This document shows, piece by piece, positions 8,998 to 17,140 of a DNA stretch of 64,000 bases (position 1 is its first letter; each line of letters begins with the position of its first letter). Both the position numbers and the translations under genes were made by a program. The notes beneath the pieces were generated by a model. The model had not been told where the DNA came from, did not search any database, and saw only the letters and a program-made list of their open reading frames with translations. The stretch comes from Rhizobium oryzicola (GTDB lineage Bacteria; Pseudomonadota; Alphaproteobacteria; Rhizobiales; Rhizobiaceae), in contig NZ_JAUKWQ010000001.1 in the NCBI RefSeq assembly GCF_030504645.1, forward strand, positions 620,001 through 684,000. Reading direction: 5' to 3'.

Positions 8998-9289
8998 GGT
9001 GAGGACCTCATCATCTTGTCGAAATGGTGTGAGGCGATCCGGATGAGACACAAGGCGAAAAACGCAGGCGATGCAAAGGCATCGGCGAGGCTTTTCAACG
9101 ACGTAGATCGCCGGATCGACCACATCCCGAGCATAATCCCGCCGGGATTATGCGGGGGACGCGCGAACGGCTGCGATCTGCTTTGTCGAAGCGCTTGAAT
9201 GGGTACTGGACCCATCCTTGCACGCTTCTCCTTGCATATCATGGCCGTTCATCGCGCCATTTCGGCAATATGATGGGGTCCTCACCCTA
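8995..9289. mobile_element. 291-bp MITE-like element flanked by TA
   Basis: Terminal inverted repeats at 8997-9032 and 9252-9287 match at 31 of 36 positions, both starting GGGTGAGGACC. Weaker similarity continues inward for about 20 more bases. TA sits immediately outside both ends, as expected for IS630/Tc1-mariner-type transposition. Inside are three small perfect hairpins: CGATGC/GCATCG (9069-9084), CATAATCCC/GGGATTATG (9132-9152) and ATGGGT/ACCCAT (9199-9215). No transposase is encoded, so it would need one supplied elsewhere. The element supplies the last base of the hydrolase stop codon. Together with 9290-9324 it fills the whole gap between genes. Confidence 0.75.
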
Positions 9290-9324
9290 ATCCGGCTCGC
9301 GGCCCACTCCCTCGAAAGTCTCAC

Positions 9325-9558
9325 TCAAGCATTCGCCACCACGACCGGGATCATCAGATCCCCCCAGTTACCATTGCCGCCGTGATGGCGAGCGGAGCGC
9401 ACCAGTTCGACGGAGACGCCCGCATCGACCGCCTTCATGACGGCGTGGTTCAGACGATGTAACTCGTTGGCCAGCATGCGGATGGCTGATTGCTGTTCGC
9501 TGGTCATGGCGGTGGTCTGTTCTTCTGCGCGTTCCTTGACGCGGGTCTGGACGTTCAT
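9325..9558 (-). CDS. Small conserved-looking protein downstream of aceA, 77 residues
   Basis: Starts at ATG 9558 with GAGGAG 8 bases upstream. The N-terminal half is Gln/Glu-rich and probably helical (EEQTTAMTSEQQSAIRMLAN), and the C-terminal half contains a His/Gly/Asn-rich turn (ARHHGGNGNWGD). It lies 133 bases after aceA on the same strand, with a long hairpin between them, so it may be made from the aceA transcript. I do not recognise the family and assign no function. Confidence 0.6.
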   Translation of the reverse strand: MNVQTRVKERAEEQTTAMTSEQQSAIRMLANELHRLNHAVMKAVDAGVSVELVRSARHHGGNGNWGDLMIPVVVANA

Positions 9559-9646
9559 GGCATTTCTCCTCTTGTGATCAGGGGTTGTTGAACATCTGGG
9601 CGAGGCCTCGCCCCTCAAGGGTTGGGTGAGGAGCGAGGCCTCTTGT

Positions 9647-9679
9647 CGGAACACGCCGGGGCCTGGCTGGCGTGTTCCG
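9647..9679 (-). terminator. Strong hairpin between aceA and the small downstream gene
   Basis: CGGAACACGCC (9647-9657) pairs perfectly with 9669-9679 over 11 bp. On the minus strand no T-run follows, so it may attenuate or protect the aceA message rather than end it cleanly. Confidence 0.5.
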
Positions 9680-9691
9680 GCCTTTGCCGGC

Positions 9692-10981
9692 TCATTCGGC
9701 TGCCGGGCGGAACTGGGCGTGCTCGGTCGACTCCTTCATGGCGGTCGTCGATGAAAGGCCGCCGGTGATCGCAACCGAGACGGCATCGAAGTAACCGGTG
9801 CCGACCTCGCGCTGATGCTTGGTCGCCGTGTAGCCGTTGGCCTCAGCGGCGAATTCCGCCTCCTGCAGTTCCGAATAGGCGGCCATCTGGCGGTCCTTGT
9901 AGCCGCGGGCCAGTTCGAACATCCCAAAATTCAGCTGATGGAAGCCGGCGAGCGTGATGAACTGGAACTTGTAGCCCATGGCGCCCAGCTCCCGCTGGAA
10001 CTTGGCAATGGTCGCGTCATCCAGGTTCTTCTTCCAGTTGAACGAGGGCGAGCAATTGTAGGCGAGCTTCTTGCCGGGATGGACCTTGTGCACCCCTTCC
10101 GCAAAGCGCCGCGCCTGTTCCAGATCCGGCTTCGATGTTTCGCACCAGATGAGGTCGCAATAGGGCGCATAGGCAACCGCGCGGGCAATGCAGGGCTCCA
10201 GTCCGTTCTTCACCTGGTAGAACCCCTCCACCGTGCGTCCGCGATCATAATCGACGAAGGGCTGGTCGCGCTCGTCGATATCGGAGGTCAGAAGCTTGGC
10301 GGCCTCCGCGTCGGTGCGGGCAATGACCAGCGTCGGAACGCCCATGATGTCGGCAGCCAGGCGCGCTGCCGTCAGGTTGCGGATATGCGCCGCCGTCGGG
10401 ATCAGAACCTTGCCGCCCAGATGGCCGCACTTCTTTTCAGACGCCAGCTGGTCCTCGTAATGAACGCCTGCGGCGCCGGCTTCGATGAATGCCTTCATGA
10501 TCTCGAAGGCATTCAAAGGTCCGCCGAAGCCGGCTTCCGCATCGGCGACAATGGGGGCAAACCAGGTGTCGACCGAAAGCCCCTTGCCCTCCGCCGTCTC
10601 GATCTGGTCGGCCCGCTGCAGGGTGCGGTTGATGCGCCGCGCCAGTTCCGGCGCTGCATTGGCGGGATAGAGCGATTGGTCCGGATACATGGCGGACGCC
10701 GTATTGGCATCAGCGGCAACCTGCCAGCCGGAGAGATAGATCGCCTTCAGGCCGGCGCGGACCATCTGCATGGCCTGATTGCCCGAGAGCGCGCCGAGCG
10801 CATTGACGAAATCCTCCCGGTCCAGAAGCTCCCACAGCCGGTTGGCGCCCATCTCCGCCAGCGAATGGCGAATGGTGATGGAGCCGCGCAGGCGCTTCAC
10901 ATCCTCGGCGGAATAGGGGCGTTCGATGCCATCGAAGCGACCCTTGGGGGCGGAGGGAACGAGATTGTAAAAGTCCGTCAT
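9692..10981 (-). CDS. aceA: Isocitrate lyase
   Basis: Cleaves isocitrate to glyoxylate and succinate, the first step of the glyoxylate bypass, in the cytoplasm. It is needed for growth on acetate, fatty acids and stored polyhydroxybutyrate. The family signature KKCGH is present with the catalytic Cys at residue 185, and the length of 429 residues is normal for rhizobial enzymes. I prefer ATG 10981 ([16 protein letters not shown]) because GGAGAG lies 4 bases before it; an in-frame ATG 12 bases earlier has no such site. The gene is divergent from a RamB/ScfR-type regulator 184 bases away, and the region between holds matching inverted motifs. Confidence 0.97.
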   Translation of the reverse strand: MTDFYNLVPSAPKGRFDGIERPYSAEDVKRLRGSITIRHSLAEMGANRLWELLDREDFVNALGALSGNQAMQMVRAGLKAIYLSGWQVAADANTASAMYPDQSLYPANAAPELARRINRTLQRADQIETAEGKGLSVDTWFAPIVADAEAGFGGPLNAFEIMKAFIEAGAAGVHYEDQLASEKKCGHLGGKVLIPTAAHIRNLTAARLAADIMGVPTLVIARTDAEAAKLLTSDIDERDQPFVDYDRGRTVEGFYQVKNGLEPCIARAVAYAPYCDLIWCETSKPDLEQARRFAEGVHKVHPGKKLAYNCSPSFNWKKNLDDATIAKFQRELGAMGYKFQFITLAGFHQLNFGMFELARGYKDRQMAAYSELQEAEFAAEANGYTATKHQREVGTGYFDAVSVAITGGLSSTTAMKESTEHAQFRPAAE

Positions 10982-11037
10982 GCTGCTCTCCATGTCAATT
11001 TTGTGCGGAAGACTTTTGTCGTCTTGCTGAAAATGAA

Positions 11038-11150
11038 TTTACATTCCGCCCTTCAAGACTTCCAGAAAATAAGCAAAGTCAGTGACTTGAAACGGGTTAG
11101 GATGTGCGGGCTTTGACAAGTGTGGATGTAACAATGTAAATGTTGTAAAT
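11038..11150. promoter_or_regulatory. Shared aceA / regulator promoter region with repeated AATGTAAA motifs
   Basis: TTTACATT (11038-11045) and AATGTAAA (11133-11140) are exact complements. Two more TGTAA-type copies flank the second one, giving the run from 11127 to 11150. A -35-like TTGACA (11113-11118) with TGTAAA 16 bases later could drive the regulator gene, and the repeats overlap that -10. This layout fits a regulator that controls both aceA and itself. Confidence 0.45.
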
Positions 11151-11165
11151 AATCAGGAGGGTGGA

Positions 11166-12584
11166 ATGGTTGAGCGCAAGATATTCGCAGGGCCACGCGT
11201 GCGGCGCGTGCGACTGGGGCTGGGGTTGACGCAATCGGCCATGGCGGAGGCGCTCGGGATTTCGCCTTCCTATCTGAACCTAATCGAGCGCAACCAGCGG
11301 CCCCTGACCGTGCAATTGCTGCTACGCCTCACCAGCGTCTACAAAGTGGATCTCGACCAGTTGCAGGGGGAGGGCGGCGGGCTTCTCTCGCAATTGAAGG
11401 AAGTGTTTGCCGATCCGCTTCTCGCAGGCGAATTGCCGGGCGATCAGGAATTGGTGGAAGTGACGGAGGCCGCGCCCAATGCGGCGGGTGCGTTGGTCAA
11501 ACTGTACCGTGCCTACCGCGAACAGGCAGATCGCCTGTCGGATCTGGCTGAGCTTCTGGGCCGGGATGGTCAACAGACCTCGCTTTCGGCGACCCGTCTC
11601 CCGATGGATGAAGTCCGCGAGACGCTGGAGCGCCGACCCTATCATTTTGCCGGAATTGAGCAGGCGGCGGAAGCCTTCATGCAGGCGTTGCCAGCGGGGG
11701 AGGGGCTGGAGGCGGCACTGCGCACATGGCTGAAATCCGTACACGGCATTTCCGTGCGCTCGCTCCCCGTCACCTCCATGCCGAACTTGCGCCGTCGCTT
11801 CGATCGGCACTCCATGCGCCTCTTTCTGTCGGGCCGTCTCTCGCCCTTCGATCGTATCAGGGAGATTGCCCAGGAAATCGCGCTTCTGGCGCTGGGGCAG
11901 GATATCTCGGCGGAGGTTGCGGGCCTGAAATTGTCCAGCGAGGAGGCGCGTCGCATCGCCCGGTTTGAGCTGGCGCGCTACGCTGCGCATGCGCTCTTGA
12001 TGCCCTACGGCGCTTTTCTCACCGCCGCACAGCGCAGCCGCTATGATATCGACGTGCTGGCCTCGCGTTTCGAGGTGTCGGTGGAGCAAGTGGCCTCGCG
12101 GCTTGCATGTCTCGCGGGTGAGGGCGCGCAGGGCCTGCCGTTTTTTCTGATGGAGGTGGATCATGCCGGCAAGGTGTTGCGACGGCTCGGTGCGCAGGGC
12201 TTTCCGCAGGCGAAGTTCGGTGGCCACTGTCCGAAGCTTGGCATTCATTCAGCCTTTGCCCAGCCGGGCCAGATCTTGGTCGACAAGGTAAAGATGCCGG
12301 ATGGGCATAGCTATCTCACCATCAGCCGTACGACCGATCAGGGGCTGGCAAGCTATGGCGAGCGCCTGCGCCGAACCGCGATTCTCTTAGGCTGCTCGCT
12401 GGAGGCGGCGAGCGAAACCGTCTATGCGCCAGCCGCGCAATTGCCGGCGGCCACGGTGCTGGCCGGCACCGGCTGTCGGCTGTGCCAGCGGCAGGGCTGT
12501 CTGTCCCGCGCCGAGCCGCCGTTGACGCGTCCTCTTGGTCTGGACGAGATGGTGACGGGGTTGTCTGCTTTCGATTTTCTGTGA
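11166..12584 (+). CDS. XRE-family regulator of the RamB/ScfR type (short-chain acyl-CoA regulator)
   Basis: A 472-residue DNA-binding protein. Residues 10-65 form an XRE helix-turn-helix (RRVRLGLTQ-like start, then SPSYLNLIERNQRPLT). The middle has an IrrE/ImmA-like segment (ARYAAHALLMPY, without an intact HExxH), and the C-terminal third has a DUF2083-type Cys-containing region (GTGCRLCQRQGC). In Corynebacterium the relative RamB represses glyoxylate-cycle genes; here the gene is divergent from aceA, so the same job is likely. AGGAGG lies 5 bases before the ATG. The C-terminal cysteine cluster may bind metal or sense acyl-CoA state; that part is inference. Confidence 0.88.
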   Translation: MVERKIFAGPRVRRVRLGLGLTQSAMAEALGISPSYLNLIERNQRPLTVQLLLRLTSVYKVDLDQLQGEGGGLLSQLKEVFADPLLAGELPGDQELVEVTEAAPNAAGALVKLYRAYREQADRLSDLAELLGRDGQQTSLSATRLPMDEVRETLERRPYHFAGIEQAAEAFMQALPAGEGLEAALRTWLKSVHGISVRSLPVTSMPNLRRRFDRHSMRLFLSGRLSPFDRIREIAQEIALLALGQDISAEVAGLKLSSEEARRIARFELARYAAHALLMPYGAFLTAAQRSRYDIDVLASRFEVSVEQVASRLACLAGEGAQGLPFFLMEVDHAGKVLRRLGAQGFPQAKFGGHCPKLGIHSAFAQPGQILVDKVKMPDGHSYLTISRTTDQGLASYGERLRRTAILLGCSLEAASETVYAPAAQLPAATVLAGTGCRLCQRQGCLSRAEPPLTRPLGLDEMVTGLSAFDFL

Positions 12585-12678
12585 CGCGCCCGTCTGCAAC
12601 TATGAAGCCTTTGTCACATATTTCCGCTTGTGAGGCGCCCTTTTCCTTCTTAGTCTGCGAGCAAAACACGGGCAGATT

Positions 12679-12709
12679 TGCCGGTTGCCTGCGGAATGCG
12701 CAACCGGCA
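12679..12709 (+). promoter_or_regulatory. 10-bp inverted repeat in the potF leader
   Basis: TGCCGGTTGC (12679-12688) pairs perfectly with GCAACCGGCA (12700-12709) across an 11-base loop. It ends just before the potF ribosome binding site (AGGAGA). It could be an operator or a leader hairpin. The T-run needed for a terminator is missing. Confidence 0.4.
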
Positions 12710-12727
12710 GGGGAACAGGAGAAGATC

Positions 12728-13822
12728 ATGAAAACGCCGATGCTTCAGATGTTTACGGTTGCCGCTCTTGCACTGGCTGCAACGACCGCCTCTGCCAAGG
12801 ACCGTGAGGTCCACGTCTATAACTGGTCGGATTATATCGACCCGACCATCCTGGAAGATTTCACCAAGGAAACCGGCATTAAGGTTGTCTATGACGTTTT
12901 CGATGACAACAGTCTGCTGGAAACCAAGCTTCTGGCCGGCGGCTCCGGTTATGACGTTGTGGTTCCGACCGGCCCCTTCCTGCAGCGCCAGATCAAGGCT
13001 GGCGTCTACGCCAAGCTCGACAAGTCCAAGCTGACCAACATCTCGAACATGTGGCCGGATGTGATGGATCGGCTGGCCAAGTACGACAAGGGCAATGAGC
13101 ACGCCGTCAACTACATGTGGGGCACGACCGGCATCGGCTACAACGTCGCCAAGATCAAGGCCGTGCTGGGTGATGTTCCAATCGACAGCTGGGATGTAAT
13201 CTTCAAGCCGGAAAACGCCGCCAAGCTGAAGGCCTGCGGCTTGAACATTCTCGATGCACCGGATGAGACCTTCGCGATTGCGCTGAACTATCTCAAGAAG
13301 AATCCCGACAGCAAGGACGTTGCCGATATCCGCGCCGCCGGTGAGGTCTACAGCAAGATCCGCCCCTATGCGCGCTCCATCAACTCGGCCGCCTATATCA
13401 ATGATCTCGCCAATGGTGACATCTGCATCACCATCGGCTGGTCAGGCGACATCCTGCAGGCGAAGAAGCGCGCGACGGAAGCCAAGAACGGTGTCGAGAT
13501 CAAATATGTGATCCCGAAGGAAGGCACCTATATGTGGTTCGACAATCTGGCGATTCCGGCAGACGCCAAAAATGTCGCAGAGGCGCATGAGTTCATCAAC
13601 TATCTGATGCGGCCGGAAGTCATCGCCAAGGCTTCCAATTTCGTGCAATACGCCAACGGCAACCTGGCCTCGCAGAAGTTCGTGGACAAGGATGTGCTGG
13701 ACAACCCGTCCGTCTATCCGACCAAGGAGGTGATGGGCCGGCTCTTCACCATCTCTCCCTATGAAGGCAAGTCTCAGAAGGAGGTTACCTCCGTCTGGAC
13801 CAAGTTCAAGAACGGACGTTGA
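12728..13822 (+). CDS. potF: Periplasmic putrescine/polyamine-binding protein
   Basis: Periplasmic receptor of a polyamine ABC importer, 364 residues. It has a cleavable signal peptide (MLQMFTVAALALAATTASA) and the PotD/PotF opening VHVYNWSDYIDPTILEDF, where the Trp-Ser-Asp segment lines the ligand pocket. SGYDVVVPTGPFLQRQIKAG is also typical of PotF. It heads a four-gene cluster (binding protein, ATPase, two permeases) in the order of E. coli potFGHI. ATG 12728 has AGGAGA 6 bases upstream. Whether putrescine or spermidine is preferred cannot be read from sequence. Confidence 0.93.
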   Translation: MKTPMLQMFTVAALALAATTASAKDREVHVYNWSDYIDPTILEDFTKETGIKVVYDVFDDNSLLETKLLAGGSGYDVVVPTGPFLQRQIKAGVYAKLDKSKLTNISNMWPDVMDRLAKYDKGNEHAVNYMWGTTGIGYNVAKIKAVLGDVPIDSWDVIFKPENAAKLKACGLNILDAPDETFAIALNYLKKNPDSKDVADIRAAGEVYSKIRPYARSINSAAYINDLANGDICITIGWSGDILQAKKRATEAKNGVEIKYVIPKEGTYMWFDNLAIPADAKNVAEAHEFINYLMRPEVIAKASNFVQYANGNLASQKFVDKDVLDNPSVYPTKEVMGRLFTISPYEGKSQKEVTSVWTKFKNGR

Positions 13823-13893
13823 TGCCGAACGGGATAGGGGCGGCTCCTCGGGTCGCCCTTTTCGATATGTGACCAGCGACATTGGGGAGCCGC

Positions 13894-15060
13894 ATGGCGA
13901 AATCTCTCGGACCCGTCAAACGCAAGTTCTCGCCCTGGACCGATCCTTCTGCCACGCCCTTCATCCGGTTTGAAAACGTCACGAAGACGTATGGCGATTT
14001 CACCGCCGTCGACAACCTGACGCTCGATATCTATGAGCGCGAATTCTTCTCGCTGCTCGGCCCCTCCGGCTGCGGCAAGACCACGCTGATGCGCATGCTG
14101 GCAGGCTTCGAAGAGCCGACATCGGGCCGTATTCTCCTGCAGGGGCAGGATCTCGCAGGCGTGCCGCCCTATCGTCGCCCCACCAATATGATGTTCCAGA
14201 GCTATGCGCTCTTTCCGCATATGACGGTCGAGAAGAACATCGCCTTTGGTCTGGAGCAGGATGGTCTGCAGAAGGCGGACATCAAGGCACGCGTCGAGGA
14301 AATGCTGAAGCTCGTCAAGCTGGAGCCCTTCGCCAAGCGTAAGCCGGCGCAGCTTTCCGGCGGTCAGCGGCAACGCGTGGCGCTGGCCCGCTCGCTGGCC
14401 AAGCAGCCGAAAGTTCTGTTGCTGGACGAACCGCTCGGTGCGCTGGACCGCAAGCTGCGCGAAGAAACCCAGTTCGAGCTGATGGATATCCAGCACACGC
14501 TGGGGCTCACCTTCCTGATCGTGACGCATGATCAGGAGGAGGCAATGACCGTCTCCGACCGCATTGCCGTGATGGACAAGGGCGTCATCGTGCAAGTCGC
14601 GACGCCGGCGGAAATTTATGAAGCACCGAATTGCCGCTATGTGGCTGACTTCATCGGCGACATCAACATTCTCGAAGGTAAGGTCACGGCGGAAGGCGGC
14701 GCGCCTGTGTCGCCCGGACATCCGCCGGTGATGACTCTCGTCAGCGAGGGCTTGCAGATTGCCGTGGAGCAGGAATGCCCCGCCGCCGTGGGCGATGCCG
14801 TCGCCTTTGCCGTTCGTCCGGAAAAGGTGCGCATCTCGCTCGACCAGCCAGCCGATACGGCAGTCAATGCCGCCCATGGCGAAGTCTGGGACATCGGCTA
14901 TCTCGGCGATTTCTCTGTCTTCCTGGTCAAGCTGGACGATGGCCGGATTATCCGCGCCGCGCAGGCCAATGTCTCGCGTCTGGTGGACCGACCGATCACC
15001 TACGGCGACAAGGTCTGGCTGAAATGGCCGCTCGATGCCGGTCTTGTGCTGACACGCTAG
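13894..15060 (+). CDS. potG: Polyamine ABC transporter ATP-binding protein
   Basis: The cytoplasmic ATPase of the importer, 388 residues. It contains Walker A GPSGCGKTT, the ABC signature LSGGQRQRVALARS, Walker B LLLDEPLGALD and the H-loop IVTHDQEEA. A C-terminal TOBE-type domain (FAVRPEKVRIS) follows. ATG 13894 has GGGGAG 4 bases upstream. It follows potF by 71 bases and precedes potH by 11, so the genes are very likely one transcript. Confidence 0.94.
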   Translation: MAKSLGPVKRKFSPWTDPSATPFIRFENVTKTYGDFTAVDNLTLDIYEREFFSLLGPSGCGKTTLMRMLAGFEEPTSGRILLQGQDLAGVPPYRRPTNMMFQSYALFPHMTVEKNIAFGLEQDGLQKADIKARVEEMLKLVKLEPFAKRKPAQLSGGQRQRVALARSLAKQPKVLLLDEPLGALDRKLREETQFELMDIQHTLGLTFLIVTHDQEEAMTVSDRIAVMDKGVIVQVATPAEIYEAPNCRYVADFIGDINILEGKVTAEGGAPVSPGHPPVMTLVSEGLQIAVEQECPAAVGDAVAFAVRPEKVRISLDQPADTAVNAAHGEVWDIGYLGDFSVFLVKLDDGRIIRAAQANVSRLVDRPITYGDKVWLKWPLDAGLVLTR

Positions 15061-15071
15061 CGGAGAGGACG

Positions 15072-15983
15072 ATGGCCGAAACACCGACATCCTTTGCCAA
15101 GGCAAGTCCATCGCGATGGCTGATCGTCACCATCCCCTATCTGTGGCTGGTGCTGTTCTTCGCGGCGCCCTTCTTTATCATCTTCAAGATTTCGCTGTCG
15201 GACACGGCGATAGCAATGCCGCCCTACGAGCCGGTCTTCGAAGGCTTTGCCTCGCTCGGCGATTTCCTGTCAAAGCTGGATTTCGAGAATTACCAGTCTC
15301 TGTGGGGAGATTCGCTCTATCTCAGCGCTTATCTTTCATCGCTGCGGATCGCTGCCATCTCCACGCTGCTGCTGCTGATGATCGGCTATCCAATGGCACT
15401 CGCCATGGCGCGCGCGCCATCTACCATCCGCCCGACCCTGATGATGATGGTGATCCTGCCCTTTTGGACCTCCTTCCTGATCCGCGTCTATGCCTGGATC
15501 GGCATTCTGAAACCGGAGGGACTGCTTACCGCAGCGCTGCATGCGGTGGGACTGATGGCGCCGGACCAGCAGGTGGAAATCTACCGTACTGATTATGCCG
15601 TCTTCATCGGCATCGTATATTCCTACCTGCCCTTCATGGTGCTGCCGCTCTATTCGGCGCTGGAAAAGCTGGATGGTACTCTCCTGGAAGCGGCCAGCGA
15701 TCTCGGCTGCCCGCCCTGGAAGGCCTTTTGGAAAATCACCTTTCCGCTTTCCCTGCCGGGTGTGATTGCCGGCTCGATGATCTGCTTCATCCCCATCACC
15801 GGCGAGTTCGTCATCCCGGATCTCTTAGGCGGGCCGGAAACGCTGATGATCGGCCGCACGCTCTGGGTGGAATTCTTCGGCAATCGAGACTGGCCCTTGG
15901 CATCTGCTGTCGCCGTCGTGTTGCTTCTGGCGCTGGTGGTGCCGATCGTCATCTTCCAGAACCAGCAGCAGAAGGTGAGGTGA
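15072..15983 (+). CDS. potH: Polyamine ABC transporter permease, first subunit
   Basis: Inner-membrane permease of 303 residues with about six hydrophobic helices, the first at residues 17-38. The EAA loop that docks onto the ATPase is visible (LLEAASDLGCPPWKAFWKITFP). The start ATG 15072 has GGAGAGGA upstream and lies 11 bases after potG. It works as a heterodimer with the following subunit. Confidence 0.93.
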   Translation: MAETPTSFAKASPSRWLIVTIPYLWLVLFFAAPFFIIFKISLSDTAIAMPPYEPVFEGFASLGDFLSKLDFENYQSLWGDSLYLSAYLSSLRIAAISTLLLLMIGYPMALAMARAPSTIRPTLMMMVILPFWTSFLIRVYAWIGILKPEGLLTAALHAVGLMAPDQQVEIYRTDYAVFIGIVYSYLPFMVLPLYSALEKLDGTLLEAASDLGCPPWKAFWKITFPLSLPGVIAGSMICFIPITGEFVIPDLLGGPETLMIGRTLWVEFFGNRDWPLASAVAVVLLLALVVPIVIFQNQQQKVR

Positions 15984-15986
15984 GCG

Positions 15987-16805
15987 ATGAAGCCCGGCCG
16001 TTTCGACAGCACTGTGCTGACCTTCTGCTTCGCCTTCCTTTATCTGCCCATCATCATTCTGGTGGTCTATTCCTTCAACGCGTCCAAGCTGGTCACTGTC
16101 TGGGGCGGCTTTTCACTGCAGTGGTATCGCTCGTTGTGGTCGAACGAAAGCCTGATGGATGCTGCCTGGGTGACGGCCCGTGTCGGCGTCTTGAGCGCGA
16201 CCATCGGCACTGTGCTCGGCACGCTCGCGGCACTCACCCTTGTCCGATTTCCGCGCTTTCCCGGGCGCATTCCTTTCACGGGCATGATCTATGCGCCGCT
16301 GGTCATGCCTGAGGTCATCACCGGCCTCTCCATGCTGCTGTTGTTCGTGGCGCTGGATATCGATCGCGGCTTCTGGACGGTCGTGATCGCCCATACGACA
16401 TTCACCATGTGTTATGTCGCCATCATCGTGCAGTCGCGCCTGCTGACCTTTGATCGCAGCCTGGAAGAGGCGGCGCTCGATCTCGGTTGCCCGCCGGTCA
16501 AAACTTTCTTCAAGATCACGCTGCCGCTGATCCTGCCGGCCATCGTGTCAGGCTGGATGCTGGCCTTCACGCTCTCGCTCGATGATCTTGTCATTGCCAG
16601 CTTCACCACGGGGCCGGGGGCAACAACGCTACCGATCAAGATTTATTCGCAGGTTCGGCTGGGTGTCACGCCGGAGATCAATGCGGTTTGCACCATTCTG
16701 ATTGCCCTCGTTACGACCGGCGTCATCATTGCCTCCATCAGTGCCAAGCGCGCCGAACTGCGCCGCATCCATGATGAGCATGTGGCCTTGCGCGGCACCA
16801 GCTGA
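15987..16805 (+). CDS. potI: Polyamine ABC transporter permease, second subunit
   Basis: Inner-membrane permease of 272 residues with about six helices and the EAA loop LEEAALDLGCPPVKTFFKITLP. It begins 3 bases after potH stops, so translation is probably coupled. The cluster ends here. The hairpin that follows has its T-run on the other strand, so how the pot transcript ends on the plus strand is not obvious. Confidence 0.93.
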   Translation: MKPGRFDSTVLTFCFAFLYLPIIILVVYSFNASKLVTVWGGFSLQWYRSLWSNESLMDAAWVTARVGVLSATIGTVLGTLAALTLVRFPRFPGRIPFTGMIYAPLVMPEVITGLSMLLLFVALDIDRGFWTVVIAHTTFTMCYVAIIVQSRLLTFDRSLEEAALDLGCPPVKTFFKITLPLILPAIVSGWMLAFTLSLDDLVIASFTTGPGATTLPIKIYSQVRLGVTPEINAVCTILIALVTTGVIIASISAKRAELRRIHDEHVALRGTS

Positions 16806-16838
16806 GCAAAACGAAACCGGCTCCGCAAGGGAGCCGGT
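16806..16838 (-). terminator. Terminator for the DUF378 gene, between convergent genes
   Basis: ACCGGCTCC (16816-16824) pairs with GGAGCCGGT (16830-16838). Read on the minus strand it is followed by TTTCGTTTTGC, so it terminates the minus-strand gene; the plus side lacks a T-run. Confidence 0.75.
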
Positions 16839-16861
16839 CGCGCCGCAAATGATAATAACGT

Positions 16862-17098
16862 TTAGCGATGGCCCAGATGAGCCTCTGCAGCCGTCTCGCC
16901 GACCGACATAGCGCGCGAGAAGGGGATCAGCTGCCAGATGGCTGACAGGCCCACGAGCACGTAGACGATCCTGGACAGGGCTGCATCCTGACCGCCGAAG
17001 ATCGTGGCAACCAGATCGAAGTTGGCAAGGCCGACCAGAAGCCAGTTCAGGCCACCGATGATGATGAGAAGCAGGGTGATGATGTTGAGGGCGCGCAT
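16862..17098 (-). CDS. DUF378-family small membrane protein
   Basis: A 78-residue protein with two membrane helices (ITLLLIIIGGLNWLLVGL and IVYVLVGLSAIWQLI) and the DUF378 hallmark GGLNWLLVG. The function of the family is unknown. ATG 17098 is chosen over longer starts because AGGGAG lies 6 bases upstream. It lies 42 bases after the AsmA-like gene on the same strand and may share its transcript. Confidence 0.85.
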   Translation of the reverse strand: MRALNIITLLLIIIGGLNWLLVGLANFDLVATIFGGQDAALSRIVYVLVGLSAIWQLIPFSRAMSVGETAAEAHLGHR

Positions 17099-17140
17099 TC
17101 TAGTCTCCCTTTCCGAGGCTTGACTGCACACCCAACCGGG

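Noticed and set aside
8994..9242. An 82-residue minus-strand frame inside the MITE
   Set aside because: It is explained by the inverted-repeat element, has no transposase motif and no ribosome binding site.
12482..12727. Upstream extension of potF
   Set aside because: It would overlap the regulator gene and bury the signal peptide; ATG 12728 has a good ribosome binding site.
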